DNA of 32,182 nt from Planctomycetota bacterium (GTDB lineage Bacteria; Planctomycetota; UBA11346): NCBI GenBank assembly GCA_003136555.1, contig PLEW01000104.1:45801-77982 (forward strand), given 5' to 3'. Under the pieces are notes generated by a model. That model was not told where the DNA came from. It searched no databases and saw only the letters and a program-made list of their open reading frames with translations. The translations under genes were made by a program, and so were the position numbers. Below are positions 1-8,321 of the stretch, one piece after another (position 1 is the first letter of the stretch; each line of letters starts with the position of its first letter).

Positions 1-1242
<1,242 letters not shown>

Positions 1243-1269
1243 GTATTACGAATTGTATGACCATCATAC
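1243..1269. promoter_or_regulatory. Candidate NikR operator upstream of the TonB receptor
   Basis: Inverted repeat GTATTAC-N13-ATCATAC, 27 bp in total, lying 84 bp before the receptor start. It has the arm sequence and spacing family described for NikR sites (E. coli GTATGA-N16-TCATAC; GTRTTAC-like arms in other groups, from memory). Inside it is a second perfect short repeat, GTATGA-N3-TCATAC (1255-1269). The same 7-13-7 geometry recurs at 5724-5750, and nikR is in the operon. Binding itself is inferred. Confidence 0.65.
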
Positions 1270-1353
1270 CTACCCATGCTCGGCTGATCGCTGGTGCCGA
1301 AAGTCCGGTCCGCGTCGGAAGCGGATCTCCGCCAGTTGACCCCGGGAGGAGAC

Positions 1354-3501
1354 ATGGGAAATGCCTACGCACCGACCCCGTGCCCATCCACGGCACGGTC
1401 GGCAGCGCGTCGGCTCGGGACCCTGACCGCCATTGCCTGCATCACCGCCATGCCACACGTGCACGCCGAGGATGCGCCGCCTCCCCCGTCAACCGCGCCA
1501 TCTGCCCCAGTCTCGACCGAGACCATCCATGTGAGCGGGAAGGCCGACAGCCAGATCGGCATCGCCGACTCCGCCGCCCAGGGCACCATCGGCATGCAGG
1601 ACCTCGACACCCGGCCGCTCCTGCGCGTGGGCGAGATCATGGAGACCATCCCCGGGATGATCGCCACCGAGCACAGCGGCGGCGGCAAGGCCAATCAGTA
1701 CTACTTGCGCGGCTACGATCTCGACCACGGCACCGATTTCGCGACCGACATCGATGGCGTGCCGGTCAACCTGCGCACCCACGCCCATGGCCAGGGCTAT
1801 TCCGATCTCAACTTCCTCATCCCCGAGACCGTCGGCACCCTCGATTACCGCAAGGGTCCCTACTATGCGCAGGACGGCGACTTCGATGCTGCCGGCGCCG
1901 CCGATCTGCATTATGCCGATGCCCTGCCCCATGGCATCGCCTCGTTGACCGGTGGAACCTACGAATACGAGCGCGGACTGGTCGCCGATTCACCGGCGCT
2001 GGGCGATGGCCATCTCCTCTATGCCCTGGAGGCCGAGCATTACAACGGGCCCTGGGATGCCCCGGAGGAATTCCGGCACCTCAACGGCCTGCTGCGCTAC
2101 AGCGAGGGAGATCGACTGAATGGCTACAATGTGGGCCTGTCCGCCTATGCCGGCGAGTGGAATGCCACCAACCAAACCCCGGAACGGGCGATCAACGAGG
2201 GCCTGGTCGATCTCTACGGCAATCTCAGCCCGTCCGACGGCGGCTACAGCCAGCGCTATTCGTCATGGGCGAACTGGCACGGTGGCGATGCCACCTCCCA
2301 GACCACGCTGAACATCTACGCGGTGTACTACCGCCTCAACCTCTGGAGCGATTTCACCTTCTTCGAGTTCGACCCGGTCCATGGCGACCAGTTCGAGCAG
2401 GTCGATCGCCGCTACCTGACCGGCGGTGCGGCGACGCACTCCTGGACCGGGCGCGTCGCCGGCCATGACACCGAGACCACCGTCGGGGTGCAGGTGCGCA
2501 GCGACATCATCCCCGAGGTCGCCATCTTCCATACCGAGGACCGTGACGTCCTGAACACCGTGACCGAGGACCGCGTCAATGAGGAGAGCGCCGGCGCCTA
2601 CGTGCAGAACACCTTCGCCTGGGAGCATTGGCTGCGCTCGGTGGTCGCCATCCGCGAGGATGCCTACTTCTTCGATGTCACCGACGAGGATCTGCCGATC
2701 AACTCCGGGACCAAGACCGCGGCCATCGCCAGCCCCAAGGCGACCCTCATCGCCGGACCCTGGTACAAGACCGAATACTACCTCAATGCCGGCCTGGGCT
2801 TCCACAGCAATGACGCCCGCGGCGTGATGCAGCGCGAAGACCCGACCACCGGCCAAGCGGTGACGCCGGCGACCCCGCTGGTACGCATCCGCTCGGCGGA
2901 GATCGGCATGCGCACCGATGCCGTCGATGATGTGCACAGCACGCTGGGGGTCTTCTGGGTGCAGGCGGACAATGAGCTGGTCCTCGATGCCGATATCGGC
3001 ACGACCGTCCCCAGCGGCTCGGCGACCCGGCGCTACGGCGTGGAGTGGTCGAACTACTACAAGCCGAAGGACTGGCTGAATATCGATTGGGACCTCTCCT
3101 ACACCAATGCCCGCTATACCGACTATGTGCCGGCCGAGGGCGGTGGCTTTGGCCGCTACATCCCCGATTCCATCCCCTGGGTGGCGACCGCCGGGGTGAC
3201 CACCAGGCTCACCACCCACATCTTCACCACGCTGCGCATGCGCTACTTCAGCAATCGGCCCCTGAACGAGGACGATACCGTCCAGTCCGGGGCCTCGATG
3301 ATGGTCAATGCACGTATCGGCTATCAGGGAAGGTCGTGGGAGGTGCATGTGGATCTGCTCAACATCCTCAACCGCAAGGATGCGGATCAGTCGTACTATT
3401 ATCAAAGCCAGCTCAAGGGTGAGGCGGCACCGGTCGACGACGTGATGATCCATCCCGCAGAACCCTTCGGCGTGCGTTGCGAGGTGGAGTGCTTCTTCTG
3501 A
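1354..3501 (+). CDS. TonB-dependent outer-membrane receptor, probably for nickel (or cobalt) complexes
   Basis: Energy-dependent uptake channel of the outer membrane, 715 residues. The start at 1354 is preferred over the upstream in-frame ATG at 1294 because GGGAGGA lies just before it and a signal peptide (about residues 1-38, ending HVHA) follows. A TonB box ETIHV is at about 56-60, then a plug domain (GEIMETIPGM, YYLRGYDLDHG, DGVPVN, RTHAHGQGY, YRKGPYYA) and a long beta-barrel rich in alternating aromatic residues ending in the aromatic pair FF. A NikR-like operator lies upstream, and HupE, NikR and a second HupE-like gene follow on the same strand, so nickel is the most likely cargo. NikR-controlled TonB receptors such as H. 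pylori FrpB4 are precedents. The receptor class is certain; the substrate is inferred from context. Confidence 0.9.
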   Translation: MGNAYAPTPCPSTARSAARRLGTLTAIACITAMPHVHAEDAPPPPSTAPSAPVSTETIHVSGKADSQIGIADSAAQGTIGMQDLDTRPLLRVGEIMETIPGMIATEHSGGGKANQYYLRGYDLDHGTDFATDIDGVPVNLRTHAHGQGYSDLNFLIPETVGTLDYRKGPYYAQDGDFDAAGAADLHYADALPHGIASLTGGTYEYERGLVADSPALGDGHLLYALEAEHYNGPWDAPEEFRHLNGLLRYSEGDRLNGYNVGLSAYAGEWNATNQTPERAINEGLVDLYGNLSPSDGGYSQRYSSWANWHGGDATSQTTLNIYAVYYRLNLWSDFTFFEFDPVHGDQFEQVDRRYLTGGAATHSWTGRVAGHDTETTVGVQVRSDIIPEVAIFHTEDRDVLNTVTEDRVNEESAGAYVQNTFAWEHWLRSVVAIREDAYFFDVTDEDLPINSGTKTAAIASPKATLIAGPWYKTEYYLNAGLGFHSNDARGVMQREDPTTGQAVTPATPLVRIRSAEIGMRTDAVDDVHSTLGVFWVQADNELVLDADIGTTVPSGSATRRYGVEWSNYYKPKDWLNIDWDLSYTNARYTDYVPAEGGGFGRYIPDSIPWVATAGVTTRLTTHIFTTLRMRYFSNRPLNEDDTVQSGASMMVNARIGYQGRSWEVHVDLLNILNRKDADQSYYYQSQLKGEAAPVDDVMIHPAEPFGVRCEVECFF

Positions 3502-3589
3502 TGACGTGCCCTGGTCGTCAGACGGCGGCGTCGCGGCGACGTCGTTCTCGCGCACAAGAGAGTGCCATTGTCCACCCTGCAGACCCCCC

Positions 3590-4168
3590 ATGACCAAGTA
3601 TTTCGCACCCTGTGTCCTGCTCGCAAGCACCATGACGCCGCTCCTCGCCCACCCAGGCCACGGCGAGTCGGGCTTCCTTGCCGGAGTTGTGCATCCACTC
3701 ACCGGCCTCGATCACCTCCTGGCGATGGTCGCGGTCGGCATCCTCGGTGTGCGCTGCGGCGGTCGGGGTCCGTGGTTGGAGCCATTGGCGTTCATGTCGT
3801 GCATGGTCCTCGGAGGATTCGCGGCAGCTGCAGGAATGCCTCTCCCATTTGCGGACTGGGGCATCGCCATGTCGGTCCTGGTGTTTGGCGCCATGGCCGC
3901 TCTTGCCAGCGCTCCCCGCTCGTGGGCCGCCTGCCTGGTGGTCGGGTCCTTCGCCCTGCTCCACGGACACGCCCATGTGGCCGAGATGGGAGCCGGACAG
4001 GGCCTGGGGTCGTATGTTGCCGGCTTCCTGATCGCTACCGCCGCCTTGCATGCCTGCGGCATCGGTGTCGCCGTGCTCGCGACCCGTCGCGCACCCCCCA
4101 TCGTGCTCCGTGCCGTCGGGGCGGCCATCGCCACCGCCAGCCTGGTTCCCGCCTGTCAGTTGATCTGA
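3590..4168 (+). CDS. HupE/UreJ family metal permease
   Basis: Small polytopic inner-membrane protein of 192 residues, the usual size of HupE/UreJ. An N-terminal signal-like segment ends at LLA and is followed by the family motif HPGHG; then come HPLTGLDHLLAM in the first core helix and HGHAHVAEMG in a later helix, with about six hydrophobic segments in all. HupE/UreJ proteins move nickel (or cobalt) across the inner membrane for hydrogenase or urease maturation. The start at 3590 (MTKYF) is chosen because the signal segment begins there; the frame is open further upstream but without protein character. No strong Shine-Dalgarno is visible. It lies 88 bp after the TonB receptor and 45 bp before the next gene, so it probably forms the inner-membrane step after the receptor. 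No urease or hydrogenase gene is in the window. Confidence 0.88.
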   Translation: MTKYFAPCVLLASTMTPLLAHPGHGESGFLAGVVHPLTGLDHLLAMVAVGILGVRCGGRGPWLEPLAFMSCMVLGGFAAAAGMPLPFADWGIAMSVLVFGAMAALASAPRSWAACLVVGSFALLHGHAHVAEMGAGQGLGSYVAGFLIATAALHACGIGVAVLATRRAPPIVLRAVGAAIATASLVPACQLI

Positions 4169-4213
4169 TCGTCTACGGTCACCTGCCCGTGCCCACCCAC
4201 GAAGTCCACTCCT

Positions 4214-5257
4214 ATGATGCGCCACCTCCTCCTGATAGTGAGCCTCAGCATGGCATGTGCCGCAGACGATGTGGCGACACCCGCTCCCGTGCTGCTGGGA
4301 GAAGGGGCGTACCACAACCAGTGGCTGCACGATTGGGCGAAACTCCCCGCTGGGATAACCTATGGGGGAACGCATGGATGCGTGATGGTCGACAGCAAGG
4401 ACCGCATCTACGTCAACACCGAGGGGAAATACGCGGTCCTGGTATTCGAGGCGAACGGGCATTTCATCACGGGCTGGGGCGAGGAATTCACCAAAGCAGC
4501 CCATGGCATGTGCTTGGTGAAGGAGGGTGACCATGAGGTCATCTGGCTGGCCCATTTCGGCCTGCACCGCGTGATCGCATTCAGCCTCGATGGCGACGTC
4601 CTGCAGTCGATTCCCTGGCCAGAGCAGGCGACAGCCTACCATAGCCCGAATGACTTCAAGCCGACCTCGGTGGCGGTCACCCCGAACGGCGAAGTCTATG
4701 TCGCTGACGGTTACGGTCTTGGCTGGGTGCATCGCTTCAGTGCGGCAGGCGTACTCATCCACTCGTGGAATGGCGCCGAGGGGAAGGCGGGGATCTTCAA
4801 GACTCCTCACGATGTCGGAATCGATACCCGTACCCAGCCGGCCCGGGTGGTGGCCTGCGATCGCGAGAACCACCGCCTCCAGCTCTTCAGCCTGGATGGC
4901 CCCTATCTGGATGTGGTCGAGGGTCTGCGCCGACCCTGCAAGGCGATATTCCATGGCAATGTCCTGATCGTCCCTGATCTGGCCGGTCGGGTCACCATTG
5001 TCGATCCTGCGTACCACGTGGTGGTTGAGCTGGGGGACAATCCTGATGTCGCCAAGCGGGCGAACGACAACGTTCCGCCCGACCAGTGGAAGGATGGCGA
5101 ATTCACCGCCCCACATGGGGCCAATGAGGATTCCCTAGGTCGAGGATTGGAACATGACCGGGCGGGTGACCAAGCTCCTGAAGATCACCTAGGCCGGACC
5201 GCGCTGCCGCATCCAGGCCCAGGATGGTCCGCTTCCTGTGCGCTCGAGCTTCGCTAG
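4214..5257 (+). CDS. Exported NHL-repeat protein, peptidyl-hydroxyglycine amidating-lyase-like, with apparent C-terminal frameshift
   Basis: Secreted beta-propeller protein. A signal peptide (about 1-17, ending ACA) precedes NHL-type blades: THGCVMVDSKDRIYV, AHGMCLV, TSVAVTPNGEVYVADGYG, TPHDVGIDT and CDRENHRLQLF. The PHD...DRENHR pattern with repeated blade histidines resembles peptidyl-alpha-hydroxyglycine alpha-amidating lyases, which bind zinc in the propeller; activity here is untested. The final blade begins FTAPHG and then loses sense at about 5138. One frame over, 5139-5189 encodes VEDWNMTGRVTKLLKIT followed by TAG at 5190-5192, the expected end of this family. As written the frame instead runs to 5257 with a foreign tail. 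Either a real mutation or a sequencing error near 5132-5145 explains this. It sits between the HupE permease and nikR, so it is probably co-transcribed with the nickel genes; its role there is unknown. Confidence 0.8.
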   Translation: MMRHLLLIVSLSMACAADDVATPAPVLLGEGAYHNQWLHDWAKLPAGITYGGTHGCVMVDSKDRIYVNTEGKYAVLVFEANGHFITGWGEEFTKAAHGMCLVKEGDHEVIWLAHFGLHRVIAFSLDGDVLQSIPWPEQATAYHSPNDFKPTSVAVTPNGEVYVADGYGLGWVHRFSAAGVLIHSWNGAEGKAGIFKTPHDVGIDTRTQPARVVACDRENHRLQLFSLDGPYLDVVEGLRRPCKAIFHGNVLIVPDLAGRVTIVDPAYHVVVELGDNPDVAKRANDNVPPDQWKDGEFTAPHGANEDSLGRGLEHDRAGDQAPEDHLGRTALPHPGPGWSASCALELR

Positions 5258-5266
5258 CATGCAGCC

Positions 5267-5683
5267 ATGAGCACCCTGGTCCGCCTGACCTTCTCGCTCG
5301 AGAAGCCGCTTGCCCGCCACCTGGAACGCCTGGTCGATGCCAACCACTACGAGAACCGCTCGGAGTACATACGCGATCTCGTGCGCAACCAGCTGGTGGC
5401 CGAGGAGTGGGAGGACGGCCAGGAGGCCTTGGCCACCATCACCCTGGTCTACGACCACCACAAGCCCAAGCTCAACGACAAATTGATCGATCTGCAGCAC
5501 GACCACCACGAGATCATCCTCGCGGCGACCCATGTCCACCTCGATCGCGACCTGTGCGCCGAGATGATCATGATGCGCGGCCGGGCGCAGGTCATCCGCA
5601 CGCTGGCCGACCAGCTTCGCCAGCAAAAGGGCGTCCTCCATGCCTCACTCAGCATGTCGTCGACCGGGAAAAAGCTCTCGTAG
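5267..5683 (+). CDS. nikR: Nickel-responsive transcriptional regulator NikR
   Basis: Ribbon-helix-helix repressor of 138 residues, the normal NikR length. The N-terminal DNA-binding part (VRLTFSLEKPL, then the helix containing NRSEYIRDLVR) is followed by the ACT-like nickel domain with LVYDHHKPKLNDKL. The high-affinity nickel ligands are all present and correctly spaced: His78, His89, His91 and Cys97 correspond to E. coli His76, His87, His89 and Cys95. It starts 9 bp after the end of the preceding frame and ends 42 bp before the second HupE-like gene, so it is part of the same operon. With nickel bound it is expected to repress uptake genes; the two 7-13-7 repeats at 1243 and 5724 are its likely targets. 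The first would give autoregulation if the whole operon is transcribed from the upstream promoter. Confidence 0.93.
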   Translation: MSTLVRLTFSLEKPLARHLERLVDANHYENRSEYIRDLVRNQLVAEEWEDGQEALATITLVYDHHKPKLNDKLIDLQHDHHEIILAATHVHLDRDLCAEMIMMRGRAQVIRTLADQLRQQKGVLHASLSMSSTGKKLS

Positions 5684-5723
5684 CGGCGGTTCGGCGGTGG
5701 AGGGTTGCGTCCTGAGGGAGGCC

Positions 5724-5750
5724 GTATGACAAATATCTATTCCGTCATAC
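5724..5750. promoter_or_regulatory. Candidate NikR operator overlapping the start of the second HupE-like gene
   Basis: Perfect inverted repeat GTATGAC-N13-GTCATAC. The arm GTATGAC matches the NikR half-site GTATGA, and the 27-bp geometry equals that of the site at 1243-1269. The probable ATG of the following gene (5726-5728) lies inside the left arm, so a bound repressor would cover the start codon and the early coding region. GTCATAC was seen nowhere else in the window. Confidence 0.65.
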
Positions 5751-6526
5751 AGACATTCCGTGCCCGCCTGGGCATGGCGGTGGCCATGCTGCTGCTGGCG
5801 GTCGGCCTCGGCCCAGCGGTGGTCGCTGCCGAGAGCGCCCCCGCTCCCGCATCAGCCCCTCCGGCAGCGACCACCGCTGCTCCCGGTCCGACGGCGGGGG
5901 CAGCGACCCCGGCCGCGGGTGAACGGCCTGCCGGTGCCAAGGACCAGGATGAGGCGCCAGGGCAGCCCATCGTCTGGACCTTCCTACGCATCGGCTTCAA
6001 CCACATCATCCCGGAGGGCCTGGACCACATCCTCTTCGTGCTCGGGCTGTTCCTGCTCGCACCGCGGCTCAAGCCGCTGCTGATCCAGGTCACCGCCTTC
6101 ACCATCGCCCACTCGATCACCCTGGGGCTGTGCATGGCGGACATCATCCACCTGCCCTCCCGCCTGGTGGAGACCACCATCGCCGCCTCGATCGCCTTCG
6201 TCGCGATCGAGAACATCTGCTACAAGGAGCTCAAGCCGTGGCGCTGGATGGTGGTGTTCTGCTTCGGCTTGATCCACGGCCTCGGCTTCGCCAGCGCGCT
6301 CAAGGAGCTCGGCCTGCCGAAGGGCAGCTTCTTCCCGGCGCTCATCAGCTTCAATGTCGGCGTCGAACTGGGCCAGTTGACCGTCATCTGCGCCGCCGCG
6401 ATCCTGACGGTGTGGTTCTGGAAGAAGTCCTATTACCGCAAGGCGATCGTCATCCCAGGCAGCGTGATCATCGCCTGCATCGGGCTCTATTGGGCGGTGC
6501 AGCGGGCCTTCGACCTCGGCAGCTAG
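5726..6526 (+). CDS. HupE/UreJ-2 family membrane protein with Pro/Ala-rich periplasmic segment
   Basis: Inner-membrane protein of about 266 residues. The ATG at 5726 is chosen because GAGGGAGG lies directly upstream; an in-frame TTG at 5705 is the alternative. A signal or first transmembrane segment (about 15-36) is followed by an Ala/Pro/Thr-rich low-complexity linker (about 37-80). Then comes a HupE/UreJ-2 core: FNHIIPEGLDHILFVLGL, FTIAHSITLGL, ENICYKEL, FGLIHGLGFASAL and FNVGVELGQL, with about six hydrophobic helices. Conserved HxxxxGLDH, AHS, HGLGFA and NxGVE elements define the family. It is the second HupE-like protein of the operon and clearly different from the first, so the two may act on different steps or metals. 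A NikR-like operator overlaps its start. Transport of nickel or cobalt is inferred from the operon. Confidence 0.87.
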   Translation: MTNIYSVIQTFRARLGMAVAMLLLAVGLGPAVVAAESAPAPASAPPAATTAAPGPTAGAATPAAGERPAGAKDQDEAPGQPIVWTFLRIGFNHIIPEGLDHILFVLGLFLLAPRLKPLLIQVTAFTIAHSITLGLCMADIIHLPSRLVETTIAASIAFVAIENICYKELKPWRWMVVFCFGLIHGLGFASALKELGLPKGSFFPALISFNVGVELGQLTVICAAAILTVWFWKKSYYRKAIVIPGSVIIACIGLYWAVQRAFDLGS

Positions 6527-6575
6527 CACGGCCTGGCGGGATGGCTGAGCGGATGACGAAGCGGCGATGAGAAGG

Positions 6576-6615
6576 TGCGGTCGGCTGCTGCCGCGTGGGC
6601 CGGCAGCAGACCGCA
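6576..6615. terminator. Strong hairpin, probable bidirectional terminator
   Basis: Left arm TGCGGTC + GGC bulge + TGCTGCCG (6576-6593) pairs with CGGCAGCAGACCGCA (6601-6615) around a 7-nt loop. It lies 49 bp after the second HupE-like gene and 25 bp beyond the end of the convergent superoxide dismutase gene, where a shared terminator is expected. There is no long T run on either side, so factor-independent termination is uncertain. Confidence 0.6.
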
Positions 6616-6640
6616 TGTCCGAGGCGCGCCAGGAGCCCGG

Positions 6641-7363
6641 TCAGTGGGCGATGGCCTTGGCGAAGTTCGCCGCGGCGAAATCCCAATCGATCAGCTTGTC
6701 GACGAACGCCTCGACGTATTTGGCGCGCAGGTTGTGGTAATCGATGTAGTAGGCGTGCTCCCAGACGTCGCAGGTCAGCAGGGGGGTCTGGGCGTGCTTG
6801 AGCGGCAGGTCGGCGTTGCTGGTCTTTGCCACTGCCAGCTTGCCCTGATCGACGACCAGCCAGGCCCATCCGCTGCCGAATTGGCTGGTGGCGGCGGTCA
6901 GGAACTCGGTGCGAAATTTTGCGAACGAGCCGAATGCCGTGGCGATCGCTTCCGCCAGTGCACCTGTGGGCTCGCCCCCCCCAGCTGGCTTCATCGACTT
7001 CCAATAGAAGGAGTGGTTCCAATCCTGGGCGGCATTGTTGAAGAGGGGGCCGTCGCTGGCGAGGATGATCTCCTCCAGGCTCTTGCTCGCATCGGGCTTG
7101 CCCGCCACCAGCTTGTTGAGGTTGTTCACATAGGCTTGGTGGTGCTTGTCGTGGTGGCAGTCCAGCGTCTCGGCGCTGATGGCTGGTGCCAGGGCCTCCT
7201 TGGCATACGGAAGCGGCGGGAGGGTGAAGGGTCCGGGCGCAGCAGGTGGGGCCGGTGGCGCGCTGGGGTTCTCGGCTACCACCGAGGAGCATGAGGTGAT
7301 CGATGGAAGGACCAGGCCCGTCGCGATGGCGGTGGACAGCTGCAGGACATCTCGTCGTTTCAT
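6641..7363 (-). CDS. sodB: Fe-type superoxide dismutase with Tat-like lipoprotein signal
   Basis: Dismutes superoxide to oxygen and peroxide. The start at 7363 (MKRRDVLQ) is chosen because GGAG lies 8 bp upstream and a signal follows; the longer in-frame start at 7423 has none. The twin-arginine-like MKRRDVLQL, a hydrophobic stretch and ITSC with Cys25 suggest a Tat-exported lipoprotein, followed by a Pro/Ala linker (about 34-50). The enzyme domain then starts with LPPLPYAKEALAP. Metal ligands are His70, His117 (DWNHSFYW), Asp199 and His203 (DVWEHAYYIDYHN). FNNAAQDWNH, with Gln before the ligand helix, is the iron-type signature. The mature part has normal FeSOD length. It is convergent to the nickel operon. 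Export would protect the periplasm or cell surface; most Fe-SODs are cytoplasmic, so the leader is notable. Confidence 0.92.
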   Translation of the reverse strand: MKRRDVLQLSTAIATGLVLPSITSCSSVVAENPSAPPAPPAAPGPFTLPPLPYAKEALAPAISAETLDCHHDKHHQAYVNNLNKLVAGKPDASKSLEEIILASDGPLFNNAAQDWNHSFYWKSMKPAGGGEPTGALAEAIATAFGSFAKFRTEFLTAATSQFGSGWAWLVVDQGKLAVAKTSNADLPLKHAQTPLLTCDVWEHAYYIDYHNLRAKYVEAFVDKLIDWDFAAANFAKAIAH

Positions 7364-8321
7364 GGAAGTCTCCGGTGAAGGGGTGGTGTCAAGGTGCGGT
7401 GGAGAGCGATGGGGCCGGAGCAACCAGACGATGCGGACACGGCAAAGGCAACGTCGACCGACCGAGGTGTGGGCAGTGGATCGTCGGGTAAGGCCAGTTC
7501 AATGACTGCTTGAGCGTTGCTCCCTCAGGTGAACCGCTTCCGGAGCCTGCCCCGATGGCGCGCCCCTGCTGCCGGCAGGATGGCATGGTCGCGTCCGGTT
7601 GCCGGTGCCGGACCCTCGCGCACAGTGGGCACGTCGTTCCGCCATGGGTACGGCGCTGCGCGCCTGCGCCATCGACGTACGCAGGCGATCATGGCCTAGC
7701 GCGCACTCCGGTATCAGCCGTATCCCCTGCGCTCTACGGTCAGGGTCCAGGCCGGTTGACAAGGATGGGCGCAGGCACGCGCCATGCGGATGTGACCGTG
7801 CCCATCGCCAAGCCGGGCAGCGTCGAAATGGTCTCACGCATCGGCCGAGCTCGGATCACGCGCTCAGGCACCAGATGGATGGCCTCGACCCGCCATGTCG
7901 GATCGCTCTGCTACCGGAATGTATCCGATCGATCGTTGTGTCATTGCGATTGGAAGGCGGCATGTCGATGGGCTGACAGGTCATAATCCCATAAACCAGA
8001 TAGGAAATATATATTGACGAGAGGTCGACGCCCACGATGGTCATCTGCGATGTGCGGCATTCGCGAGCTCCTGTCAGTCTCTTCTCCGAATCTTCGCGAT
8101 TCAGCGTGACAGAAAGACATGCGAGACGTGAACGTCAACCCCATCAGGATGACCATGGTGCACCGTGACACTCTTCGCCCGATTGCCGAACGACTGCGAG
8201 TATCGGCATCTGCTCTGCACCGTCACGATCATGGGCCGCCCGATCGCTCGATCTCTTCCCGCAGTCCCGGCGCGGGCGCGCTAAGCGCCCACGCCGACGT
8301 GGGCATCCCCGTGCCGTCCGC
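7364..8321. other. Intergenic region, about 960 bp
   Basis: Between the divergent SOD and kinase genes. No frame looks like a real protein. It contains an AT-rich patch at about 7979-8016 in otherwise GC-rich DNA, a possible promoter zone. A small hairpin GGGCGC-GCTAA-GCGCCC lies at 8274-8290, just before the kinase gene. Confidence 0.45.

Noticed and set aside
1294-1353. Upstream in-frame start of the TonB receptor
   Set aside because: The added 20 residues would precede the signal peptide, and the ribosome site GGGAGGA sits before 1354.
2263-3702. Long minus-strand frame antisense to the TonB receptor gene
   Set aside because: Val/Gly/Asp/His-rich antisense shadow; the plus-strand frame is a clear TonB receptor.
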